From: Bradyrhizobium sp. Ghvi
Lineage (GTDB): Bacteria; Pseudomonadota; Alphaproteobacteria; Rhizobiales; Xanthobacteraceae
NCBI RefSeq assembly: GCF_900115265.1
Contig: NZ_FOVU01000001.1
Span: 841,001 to 905,000 of the forward strand
Reading direction: 5' to 3'
DNA: 64,000 nucleotides
The position numbers and the translations under genes were made by a program. Under the pieces are notes generated by a model. It was not told the origin of the DNA, did not search any database, and was given only the letters and a program-made list of their open reading frames with translations. Below, in pieces: positions 55,489-63,494 of this stretch. Within the stretch, counting starts at the first letter, position 1; every line of letters starts with the position of its first letter.

Positions 55489-56570
55489 TGATCCTCTCAG
55501 GCGACCCGCCGCGCAGCCGCGTGCTCACGCTCGTTCTCGTCGTCATCATCCTGGCGCTGGCCGCGACGCCATTCCTGTTTCCGGGCGCGAAGGCGCTGAA
55601 CGTGGCGGCCAAGATCTGCGTGTTCGCCGCGCTGGTCGCCTCTTACGATCTGTTGCTCGGCTATACCGGCTCGGTGTCGTTCGCGCATACGATGTTCTAT
55701 GGCATCGGCAGCTACGCGATCGCGATCGCGCTGTACGGCATGGGTCCGAATTGGGCGGCGGTCGCGACCGGCATCGTGGTCGGCCTGCCGCTGGCGGCGC
55801 TGCTTGCGCTCGCGATCGGCCTGTTCTCGCTGCGGGTTGCCGCGATCTTCTTCGCCATGATCACGCTCGCGGTCGCCTCCGCCTTTCAGGTATTGGCGTC
55901 GCAACTGTCCTGGCTGACAGGTGGTGAGGACGGGCGCAGCTTCCAGCTCCCCGAGCTGCTGCGTCCCGGCACGGTGCTGATCTCGAAAAACATGTTCGGC
56001 TTCGAGATCAACGGCCGCATCCTGACCTTCTACCTGGTGTTCGCGGTCTCGGCCATGATGATCCTCGCCCTGCTGCGCGTGGTGAACTCGCCGTTCGGGC
56101 GCGTGCTACAGGCGATCCGCGAGAACCGCTTTCGCGCCGAAGCGCTCGGCTTTCGCACCGTCTTTCACCTGACCTACGCCAACTGCCTCGCCGCGCTGGT
56201 CGCCGCCGGCGCCGGCGTCCTGAACGCATTGTGGCTGCGCTACGCCGGGCCGGACACCTCGCTCAGCTTCTCGATCATGCTCGACATCCTGCTGATGGTC
56301 GTGATCGGCGGGATGGGGACGATCTACGGAGCGATCATCGGCGCCACCATCTTCATCCTGGCGCAGAACTACCTGCAATCGCTGATGGGCGTCGCCTCCA
56401 AGGCTGCGTCGGAAGCCGGTCTGCCGCTGCTGCCGGGACTGCTCCACCCCGACCGCTGGCTGCTCTGGCTCGGGCTGCTGTTCATCGCCAGCGTCTATTT
56501 CTTCCCGAGCGGCGTGGTCGGACGGCTGCGCCATGGCGGCGGCGACAAGGGCGTGGGCACGTCGCATTAA
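55485..56570 (+). CDS. livM: Branched-chain amino acid-type ABC transporter permease LivM
   Basis: A 361-residue permease with the LivM loop LLGYTGSVSFAHTMFYGIGSY near residue 58 and the coupling motif FGRVLQAIRENRFRAEALGF. The start ATG at 55485 overlaps the livH stop; an in-frame start 177 codons upstream is antisense-like noise. Its TAA stop lies within a perfect CtrA-type TTAA-N7-TTAA sequence upstream of the next gene. Confidence 0.93.
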   Translation: MMILSGDPPRSRVLTLVLVVIILALAATPFLFPGAKALNVAAKICVFAALVASYDLLLGYTGSVSFAHTMFYGIGSYAIAIALYGMGPNWAAVATGIVVGLPLAALLALAIGLFSLRVAAIFFAMITLAVASAFQVLASQLSWLTGGEDGRSFQLPELLRPGTVLISKNMFGFEINGRILTFYLVFAVSAMMILALLRVVNSPFGRVLQAIRENRFRAEALGFRTVFHLTYANCLAALVAAGAGVLNALWLRYAGPDTSLSFSIMLDILLMVVIGGMGTIYGAIIGATIFILAQNYLQSLMGVASKAASEAGLPLLPGLLHPDRWLLWLGLLFIASVYFFPSGVVGRLRHGGGDKGVGTSH

Positions 56571-56581
56571 GCTTCGATTAA
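56567..56581 (+). promoter_or_regulatory. Perfect CtrA-type site TTAA-N7-TTAA
   Basis: TTAAGCTTCGATTAA, an 8 of 8 match, overlapping the livM stop and 163 bp upstream of the Cache-GGDEF-EAL start at 56744. Confidence 0.5.
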
Positions 56582-56667
56582 CGATGCAGCGCAGCGTTGG
56601 TGATGGCCTCCGCACAAGCATTGCGTGATTCGCGCTGCGCTGCACGGTGATGCGCTACGCAACCTGA

Positions 56668-56682
56668 TTAATGCTTGGGTAA
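56668..56682 (+). promoter_or_regulatory. Second CtrA-like site
   Basis: TTAATGCTTGGGTAA (7 of 8), 60 bp upstream of the ATG at 56744. Together with the site at 56567 it gives a paired arrangement in front of the same gene. Confidence 0.4.
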
Positions 56683-56743
56683 CTGGCTTTCCTAAGCTTT
56701 GTGCCATTTCTGCGGTGTATTTTTGTTCCCTGAGGGGGAGGAA

Positions 56744-59700
56744 ATGCACGACCTATTTTCAGGCATGGCATCCAGACTGTCGCGAACCGCAAGGGATGGC
56801 TGGGACGCCGCCATGCGGCGTGGCCCGGTGCTGTGGCTGACACTCTCGGGCGCATTGCTGGTCGCCGGCATATTCGCCGTGACCGCGATGGCCGTCGGCG
56901 AGTTTCGCGAGCGCACGCTGACCAATCGTGAGCGCGATCTGGAGAACACCGTGCAGCTGATCGCGCGCCACTTCGATCAGCAGTTTGAAGATTCCGATGC
57001 GGTCGCGGCCGATCTGATCGGACAGATGCGCCTTCCGGACATCACCTCGCCGCAGATGTTCCGCGAACGCATGTCGGGAGACGATGCGAACCAGATGCTG
57101 CGCAGCAAGGTCAGCGCGGTGTCCTATTTGGGCGACATCGCGGTCTACGACGTCGACGGCGACCTGATCAACTGGTCACGGGCCCTGCCGCTGCCCAAGA
57201 TCAACATCTCCGCGCGCGCTTACTTCCAGACCTTCAAGACCAATCCGATGGCAGAGCCCGTGCTGCTGGAATCGGTGCGCAGCTTCATCATGAAGAAATG
57301 GACCACGGTCGTCGCGCGCAGGCTGAGCCTGCCTGACGGAACCTTCGTCGGGGCGATGGTCCGGCGGATCGACCCTGACAGCTATCAGCAGTATTTCGCA
57401 TCCGTGGCTCTTGCGGAGGGGACCGCGATTTCGCTGTTCGACCGCGAAGGCAAGATGCTCGCCCGCTATCCGAACAATGAGGAACTGATCGGCAAGAGCT
57501 TCAAGGATGCGCCTCTGATAAAGAAGGTGCTGGCCAAGGGTGGCCGGCAAACGCTTCGCATCAAGAGTGTGCTCGATGGCGGAGAACGCCTCGGCTCGGC
57601 GGCATCGCTGACGCATTTCCCTCTGATCATCGCCGCCACCAACACCACGGCGGCGGCGCTCGCAGACTGGCGGCAGCAGACCGGCTTTATGGTCACGACC
57701 GCGGCGCTTTCCGCCACCGTGATCGCGCTGATCCTCTATCTGATCATTCGTCAGATCAACCGGCAGAACCGCGACGCTCAGCAGCGGCTGGAAGCGGAAC
57801 GGCTGCGGCTCGACACCGCCTTGAACAACATGACACAGGGGCTGATCCTGCACGATGCGAGCGGCACCATCGTCACCTGCAACCGCCGCTACGTCGACAT
57901 GTTCGGCCTCTCCCATGACGTCATCAAGCCCGGCTGTCATATCCTCGAGGCGATGTACCATCGCAAGGAGTGCGGCGCCTTCGACGGCAACGTCGAAGAC
58001 TTCTGTGCCGATGTGATGCGGGTCGTGGCCGAAGGCACGGTTTCTACCAGAACTCATCTGCTGCCCAACGGCCGCGCGTTCCAGGTCATCAATACCCCGC
58101 TGGCTCAGGGGGGCTGGGTCGCCACGATCGAGGAAATCACCGAGCGGCGCAACCTCGAGCAGGAACGCGATCGCAACTACACGTTCCTCCGCGAGATCAT
58201 CGACCACATCCCGTCGCAGATCACGGTGAAGGACGCCCGAACGCGGCAATATCTGCTGGTCAACCGGATCGCCGAGGAGGTCCTTGGCGAAGCAGGCAAG
58301 ACGATCGTCGGCAAGACCGCAGCCGATCTCCTGCCCGAAACGGACGCCCAGGTCGTTACACGCGACGATGACACCGTGCTGCAGTCGCCAGACCGATTGC
58401 TGCAAAGGGAGCAAAGCTGGAGAACGCCGACTGACGGGCAACGCCATACCATTTCAAAGCGCATCGGTATCTGCGACGACGCCGGCGCTCCCCGCTACAT
58501 CATCAACGTCATCGAGGACATTACCGAGCAGCGGCGGACCGCGGAGGAGATCGAGCATATGGCGCATTACGACGCGCTGACCGACCTTCCCAATCGCACG
58601 CTGTTCCGCGAGCAGATCGAGCGCGAGCTCGAGAAGGTCGCCGGCGGGGGGCAATTCGCGCTGCTCTACATCGACGTCGACGAGTTCAAGGGCATCAATG
58701 ATTCACTCGGCCACCATGTCGGCGACGAGCTGCTGAAGGCGATCGCGGGCCGCATTCGCGCCTGTCTCAAGCCGGGCGATCTGATCGCGCGGCTCGGCGG
58801 CGACGAATTCGCGGTGATCCAGAGCGGAATCGAATCGTCCGCCGACGTGCTGGCCTTCGTGACGCGGATTCACGAAGCGATCCGCCGCCCCTATCATTGC
58901 CTCGGGCACCAGCTCTCGACCGACGCAAGCATCGGCATCGCGCTGGCGCCGCAGGACGGCACCGATCTAGACCAGCTCGTCAAGAACGCGGACCTTGCAA
59001 TGTACGGCGCCAAGGCGGAAGGGCGACGCACCCATCGCTTCTTCGTGCCGGAAATGGATGCGAGCGCCAAGGCCCGCCTCACGCTGGAGCAGGATCTGCG
59101 CCAGGCGCTGGTCAATGGCGGCTTCGAGATCCATTACCAGCCGCTGGTCAATCTGCACACGGGCGTGGTCTCCGGTTGCGAGGCGCTGCTGCGCTGGCGC
59201 CATCCCCAACGCGGCATGGTATCGCCGGCCGAATTCATTCCGATCGCCGAGGACACCGGGCTGATCAACGAGCTCGGCGACTGGGTGTTGCGCACGGCCT
59301 GCAACGAGGCCGCGACCTGGCCCGCCCATGTCCGCCTCGCGGTCAACGTCTCGCCGGTGCAGCTCAAATGCGACACGCTGGCGCTCCGGATCGCCGGAGC
59401 CCTCGCTGGCTCCGGGCTCGATCCGCGCCGGCTCGAGCTCGAGATCACCGAAGCGGTGCTGATCCGCGACGACGATGCGGCGCTCTCGATCCTCCACCAG
59501 CTCCGCTCCATCGGCGTGCGCATCGCACTCGACGATTTCGGCACCGGCTATTCATCGCTGAGCTATTTGAAACGCTTCCCGTTCGACAAGATCAAGATCG
59601 ACCGCTGCTTCGTGGCCGACATCGCCGAATCCAGCGGATCACCCGTGATCGTGCAGGCCGTGGTGAACATCGCCTCCGCCAGCAACATGACCACGGTCGC

Positions 59701-59854
59701 CGAAGGCGTCGAGACCGAGGCGCAGCGCGAGCTGCTGCGTTCGCTCGGCTGCACGGAGATGCAGGGCTATCTGTTCAGCAAGCCGAGGCCGGCCGCCGAG
59801 GTACGCGAGCTGTTCGGCCCTGATGATGCCATGCCCGTGGCGGCGGTGGCCTGA
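56744..59854 (+). CDS. Membrane c-di-GMP regulator: Cache-PAS-PAS-GGDEF-EAL
   Basis: A 1036-residue protein. TM1 lies at about 30-53 and a periplasmic dCache-like sensor at about 60-320. TM2 is at about 325-347 (MVTTAALSATVIALILYLII). Two PAS domains follow (near 360 and 490). The GGDEF domain has an intact RLGGDEFAVI near 680. The EAL domain has GCEALLRW, the DDFGTGYSSLSYL metal site, the IKIDRCFV Lys and EGVETE. Both activities appear possible, so it may switch between making and breaking c-di-GMP on an external ligand. GGGGGAGGA lies right before the ATG at 56744. It shares a transcript with the next gene. Confidence 0.92.
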   Translation: MHDLFSGMASRLSRTARDGWDAAMRRGPVLWLTLSGALLVAGIFAVTAMAVGEFRERTLTNRERDLENTVQLIARHFDQQFEDSDAVAADLIGQMRLPDITSPQMFRERMSGDDANQMLRSKVSAVSYLGDIAVYDVDGDLINWSRALPLPKINISARAYFQTFKTNPMAEPVLLESVRSFIMKKWTTVVARRLSLPDGTFVGAMVRRIDPDSYQQYFASVALAEGTAISLFDREGKMLARYPNNEELIGKSFKDAPLIKKVLAKGGRQTLRIKSVLDGGERLGSAASLTHFPLIIAATNTTAAALADWRQQTGFMVTTAALSATVIALILYLIIRQINRQNRDAQQRLEAERLRLDTALNNMTQGLILHDASGTIVTCNRRYVDMFGLSHDVIKPGCHILEAMYHRKECGAFDGNVEDFCADVMRVVAEGTVSTRTHLLPNGRAFQVINTPLAQGGWVATIEEITERRNLEQERDRNYTFLREIIDHIPSQITVKDARTRQYLLVNRIAEEVLGEAGKTIVGKTAADLLPETDAQVVTRDDDTVLQSPDRLLQREQSWRTPTDGQRHTISKRIGICDDAGAPRYIINVIEDITEQRRTAEEIEHMAHYDALTDLPNRTLFREQIERELEKVAGGGQFALLYIDVDEFKGINDSLGHHVGDELLKAIAGRIRACLKPGDLIARLGGDEFAVIQSGIESSADVLAFVTRIHEAIRRPYHCLGHQLSTDASIGIALAPQDGTDLDQLVKNADLAMYGAKAEGRRTHRFFVPEMDASAKARLTLEQDLRQALVNGGFEIHYQPLVNLHTGVVSGCEALLRWRHPQRGMVSPAEFIPIAEDTGLINELGDWVLRTACNEAATWPAHVRLAVNVSPVQLKCDTLALRIAGALAGSGLDPRRLELEITEAVLIRDDDAALSILHQLRSIGVRIALDDFGTGYSSLSYLKRFPFDKIKIDRCFVADIAESSGSPVIVQAVVNIASASNMTTVAEGVETEAQRELLRSLGCTEMQGYLFSKPRPAAEVRELFGPDDAMPVAAVA

Positions 59855-59855
59855 G

Positions 59856-60923
59856 ATGACAAAGCTCACCAAGGCTCCCCCCGACACTGTCGACGTGGCG
59901 GATTCCTACGCGGTGCGGCTGATGCAGCATCTGGTGGTGCCGACCTTCGTGATCGACCCGAAGCGGCGCGTCGTGATCTGGAACAGGGCCTGCGAGCGGC
60001 TGACCGGCGTTGCCGCCTCCGAGGTGATCGGCACCACCAAGCATTGGCAGGCCTTCTACGAGACCAAGCGCCCTTGCCTCGCCGATCTGGTCGCGCTCGA
60101 CCGGCCCGAGCAGCTACCGGAGTTCTATCCGGAATATGCCGCGCGCGGCCACAACGGCCTCGGCTTTTCCGCGGAGAACTGGTGCGTGATGCCGAAGCTC
60201 GGCAACCAGCTCTATCTCGCGATCGACGCGGGCCCCATCCACGACGAAGCCGGCAATCTGATCGCCGTGGTGGAGACGCTGCGCGACCTCACCGACCAGA
60301 AGCGCGCCGAGATGGCGCTGAAGGAGCTCGCCACCAAGGACGGGCTGACCGGGCTCTCGAACCGCCGCTCGTTCGACCAGATGCTGATGAGCGAATGGGC
60401 GCGCGCGCAGCGTACGCAGAAGCCGCTGGCGCTGCTGTTCGTCGACGTCGACCATTTCAAGCTGTTCAACGACCAGCACGGCCACCAGACCGGCGACGAG
60501 TGCCTGCGCGCGGTCGCCGGTGTCGTCAGCCGCCATGCGCAGCGCCCGCTCGACCTTGCCAGCCGCTACGGCGGCGAGGAGTTCGCGCTGATCCTGCCGG
60601 ACTTGAGCTGGGACGATGCCTGCGCCATCGCCGAGGAGATCCGGCGCGCCGTCATGGCCTTAGGGATCGTCCACGGCGCCCCTGGGGCCGGCAACCACGT
60701 CACGCTCAGTGTCGGCGTCGCCAGTCACGTCCCCGGCGAGACCGACAGCGGCCCCGACCGGCTCTTGGGTGCGGCCGACCAAGCGCTCTATGCCGCCAAG
60801 CGGCTCGGCCGCAACCGCGTCGTCTGCTCCGAGCGGGTCTTGGCCGAATTCGCAGGCCTCGGCCGGGACGATGTGGCGGTCACCGGCCAGGTTCCTGGCC
60901 CCGCCTCGCGAAAATCGGCCTGA
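59856..60923 (+). CDS. PAS-GGDEF diguanylate cyclase
   Basis: A 355-residue cytoplasmic cyclase. The PAS domain (about 20-160) starts LVVPTFVIDPKRRVVIWNRA. The GGDEF domain has the active-site motif RYGGEEFALILPD near residue 245 and the FVDVDHFKLFNDQHGHQTGD block. No RxxD inhibitory site is seen five residues before GGEEF (the position reads PLDLASRYGG). The ATG at 59856 falls one base after the stop of the large GGDEF-EAL gene, so the two are translated from one message and act in one c-di-GMP circuit. Confidence 0.92.
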   Translation: MTKLTKAPPDTVDVADSYAVRLMQHLVVPTFVIDPKRRVVIWNRACERLTGVAASEVIGTTKHWQAFYETKRPCLADLVALDRPEQLPEFYPEYAARGHNGLGFSAENWCVMPKLGNQLYLAIDAGPIHDEAGNLIAVVETLRDLTDQKRAEMALKELATKDGLTGLSNRRSFDQMLMSEWARAQRTQKPLALLFVDVDHFKLFNDQHGHQTGDECLRAVAGVVSRHAQRPLDLASRYGGEEFALILPDLSWDDACAIAEEIRRAVMALGIVHGAPGAGNHVTLSVGVASHVPGETDSGPDRLLGAADQALYAAKRLGRNRVVCSERVLAEFAGLGRDDVAVTGQVPGPASRKSA

Positions 60924-60991
60924 AGCGCGGGCTCATCCCGCGGCAAGACCGGTTGCCCGCCCCTCGCCATTAGGCTAAATGAGGCCTCGTT

Positions 60992-61068
60992 GCGCCCGTA
61001 GCTCAGCTGGATAGAGCGTTGCCCTCCGAAGGCAAAGGTCACACGTTCGAATCGTGTCGGGCGCGCCA
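60992..61068 (+). tRNA. tRNA-Arg (anticodon CCG)
   Basis: A 77-nt cloverleaf: acceptor GCGCCCG / CGGGCGC, D arm GCTC...GAGC, anticodon stem TTGCC / GGCAA with loop CTCCGAA (anticodon CCG, reading CGG), T arm ACACG-TTCGAAT-CGTGT, discriminator G, encoded CCA at 61066-61068. The 3' half overlaps the last codons of the minus-strand recombinase gene. Confidence 0.95.
61039..61068. other. Candidate attachment site (attL) in the 3' end of tRNA-Arg
   Basis: The T arm and acceptor 3' side double as the recombinase's last nine codons plus its TGA. The element's end therefore lies in, or just after, the tRNA 3' segment. A distal copy of this segment should exist at the other end of the element; none was found as an exact copy within the window. 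Confidence 0.5.
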
Positions 61069-62673
61069 CTTCGGTACAAAACTGGGCACTCCAAAACCTG
61101 CCGTTTTTACGCTCGACGCGGCGACGAGCCTACGCAGGAGCACGCTTTTCGAGCCCATGATGCGAACCTCTTTCGCGTCCACCTCGATGCGCTGGGCCAG
61201 CGTACGGAGGTGGTCGCGGCGGTAGCCGCCCGCCTCGGTCCGCATCCGCCTGCGGGCCTGGCTGGCGAAGGTTTTGAGCGCCTGCGGTGTGATGCTCGGC
61301 CCAGCCCGATCGAGCGCGCCCGCGGCCCGCTCAGCGTCGGCGCGGGCCTGATCGCGGATGGACTTCAGCTCGGTCACGCGCTCCTTGAGCAGCGGATCGG
61401 ACACGTCAGCGACGCCGTTCTCGATCGCGTCGTACAATCGCTTGAGTTTGGCTTCTGCTTCGGCTGCGCGCTTGCGCAATTCGGCAATATGCATCGTTCG
61501 GCGCTCGGCGCGCTCTTTCCGGCGATACAGAACGGCCGACAGGACTTCCTCGAGGCGTTTGGGTTGCAATAGCCGCTCTTCGATGTGCTCGGCTACGAGA
61601 CTGTCGAGCTTTTCCATTGGAACGGTACGCCCCTTGCAGCCGGTCTCGCCCTGGCGGGCTTTGGTGCAGCAAGTGTAATACCTGTTCCTGCCACTCTTCC
61701 CGGTCCTCAGTGTCATGGCCCCGCCGCAGGCGGAGCAAAAGCAGATGCCGGTAAGGAGGGTCGGACCGCTGACGACGCGCGGTGCTGTCATTGCGGGGCT
61801 GCGCTCTTTGAGCAGCGCCTGCACCGCCTCGAACTCGACGGCCTCGATGATCGGCGGCACGGCCATTTCCACCACCTCGGCGTCCGGTTTGCGCTCGCGT
61901 GTTTTCCAGTATTTGGTGTTGAAGCGGTGACGGCCGATATACGTCGTGCGCGTCAGAACCTTGTGCACGGCATCGACGCCCCCGCGTCCGTCGTCGCGGG
62001 TTCGGATGCGGGATTCATTCAGATGTTTGGCAATTGATTTGACGCCCATCGGCCCCGAGGAGCCGTTTCCTTCCCGCGCCAGGCGATAGATCAGCCGCAC
62101 CGTCTCGGCCTGGATGGGATCGATTTCCAGCGTCTTCTTGGTGCGGTGGCCGCGCTGTTCGGCGGCTTCCACGACGCGGTAGCCGATCGGTGGCAGCGCG
62201 CCATTCCAGAAGCCTTGTCTCGCATTTTCCTTCATCGCGCGCAGCGTATGCTTAGCGTTCTCCTTGGACTGATATTCATCAAATAGCGCCATGATCTGGC
62301 GGATCATGTTGCTCATGGGATCGTCGCCCAGCTCTTGTGTGATCGACACCAGCCGCACGCCGTTCTTGGCTAGCCGGCGGACATAAAACTCAAGCTGGAA
62401 CTGGTCACGGAAGAAGCGGCTGAAGCTATGGACCAGGATCACGTCAAACGCCGGCGGCTTGACCGTCGTCGCGTCAATCATGCGCTGGAACTCCGGCCGC
62501 CGATCGTCGGTTGCGGACGCGCCTGGCTCGACATAGTCGGCGACGATCTCCCAGCCGCGCGACGCGCAATAGCCCTTCGCCTGGCGGCGCTGATCCGGAA
62601 TGGAGAGATCGCTATCGGCCTGCCGTCCCGTTGAGACCCGCAGGTAGAGCGCCGCCCGAACCGTTGCAGCCAT
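61039..62673 (-). CDS. Large serine recombinase (site-specific integrase/resolvase family)
   Basis: A 544-residue recombinase. The N-terminal resolvase domain (about 1-150) has the catalytic Ser in AALYLRVSTGRQADSD and the Arg-containing FSRFFRDQFQLE stretch. A recombinase domain follows (about 160-290). Then come a zinc ribbon with CFCSAC near 300 and TCC...GC near 325, a coiled coil (about 355-450, KRAAEAEAKLKRLYDAIENG) and a DNA-contact tail. GAGGGAC lies before the ATG at 62673; the frame is open to a TTG at 62688. The last nine codons (WRARHDSNV) and the stop are read from the tRNA-Arg 3' end, indicating that integration created the present C terminus. Confidence 0.92.
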   Translation of the reverse strand: MAATVRAALYLRVSTGRQADSDLSIPDQRRQAKGYCASRGWEIVADYVEPGASATDDRRPEFQRMIDATTVKPPAFDVILVHSFSRFFRDQFQLEFYVRRLAKNGVRLVSITQELGDDPMSNMIRQIMALFDEYQSKENAKHTLRAMKENARQGFWNGALPPIGYRVVEAAEQRGHRTKKTLEIDPIQAETVRLIYRLAREGNGSSGPMGVKSIAKHLNESRIRTRDDGRGGVDAVHKVLTRTTYIGRHRFNTKYWKTRERKPDAEVVEMAVPPIIEAVEFEAVQALLKERSPAMTAPRVVSGPTLLTGICFCSACGGAMTLRTGKSGRNRYYTCCTKARQGETGCKGRTVPMEKLDSLVAEHIEERLLQPKRLEEVLSAVLYRRKERAERRTMHIAELRKRAAEAEAKLKRLYDAIENGVADVSDPLLKERVTELKSIRDQARADAERAAGALDRAGPSITPQALKTFASQARRRMRTEAGGYRRDHLRTLAQRIEVDAKEVRIMGSKSVLLRRLVAASSVKTAGFGVPSFVPKWRARHDSNV

Positions 62674-62684
62674 GGTGATGTCCC

Positions 62685-62921
62685 TCAATCATTCCCAAAC
62701 AACTCGTCGAACAGATCACCGAACCAGGCTTCGAACACGTCGATCTCCGTTTCGGTCACCGGCACGTCCTTCGGCCAGTCGTCCGTCACCGTCCGTGTCA
62801 CCGAAGCGCACTTCGCTCGTCGTCGACGGGGCCGCGCGGGGGCACGCGCATAGTCGTAGAGATCGTCAAGTGGGGCGCGGTCCGGCGGACGCCGCGACTG
62901 CGATTTGTGAGGGGGAGCCAT
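62685..62921 (-). CDS. Small hypothetical protein upstream of the recombinase
   Basis: A 78-residue protein: basic and proline-rich N-terminal half (PHKSQSRRPPDRAPL), acidic C-terminal half (ETEIDVFEAWFGDLFDELF). It ends 11 bp before the recombinase ATG, so the two are very likely co-transcribed. No family is recognised. The charge split and gene position suit a recombinase accessory or directionality factor, but this is inference only. Confidence 0.6.
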   Translation of the reverse strand: MAPPHKSQSRRPPDRAPLDDLYDYARAPARPRRRRAKCASVTRTVTDDWPKDVPVTETEIDVFEAWFGDLFDELFGND

Positions 62922-63494
62922 GGCGCCACTGTGGCAAGCCTGACCGATCCACAGAACGGCCGATGTCTACGCCAAGTCACGCTGCGGCCCTGCGAACTCG
63001 CACTTTCTCTGCCGCATGAGCGCGATCGCGCAGAGCAAGCCATGAACGCATGGAAGCAAAAGAGCCGGGCCAACGGTGCGCAGTCAAGGCCGCGAGCCGG
63101 CGGAGCCGGTCGCGCGCAGCGCGAGCCTTGACGGCGCTCCGTTGGTCCGGCAGCGGCCTCCCATGCGATCATGGCCGGACGTCCCGCCGAGCACGCGCGA
63201 CAAGACGCTATGCTGCGAACGATGGCGCTCGGAACGTTGATTTTGAATGCTTTCTGGGTTCGAGCGGCGCCAGGCCACTTCATGCGGTGCCGCTGAAGTG
63301 CAATCCAAAATCATGTACAGACAAACACTTACGACCCCGGATAGCCCAGAGCGACACCGTCGCTTTTATCTAGCCGTCCTAATCGCGCGGACTCCTTGCC
63401 GCACCATGCTGGTTCACCTATGCTCGCAAAGATCAGGCCGGGGTTTCTGTCGCAGCCGGACGAGCATCCTCATCCTGCCAATGCGGAGCTAGAC
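62922..63494. other. Gene-poor stretch of about 570 bp
   Basis: No convincing gene on either strand. It holds a long imperfect inverted repeat at 63084-63131 (TCAAGGC ... GCCTTGA, with inner GAGCCGGCGGAGCCGG). It may contain element-end remnants, such as the GTTCGA...GCCACTTC similarity at 63258-63281. Short frames here have no family character. Confidence 0.5.

Noticed and set aside
56683..56743. Minus-strand sigma-54-like TGGCAC near 56702
   Set aside because: The -12 part reads TTAG rather than TTGC, and no gene starts in that direction.
63247..63492. Short + strand frame of 81 codons before the GNAT gene
   Set aside because: No ribosome-binding site or family; it overlaps the GNAT upstream region in another frame.
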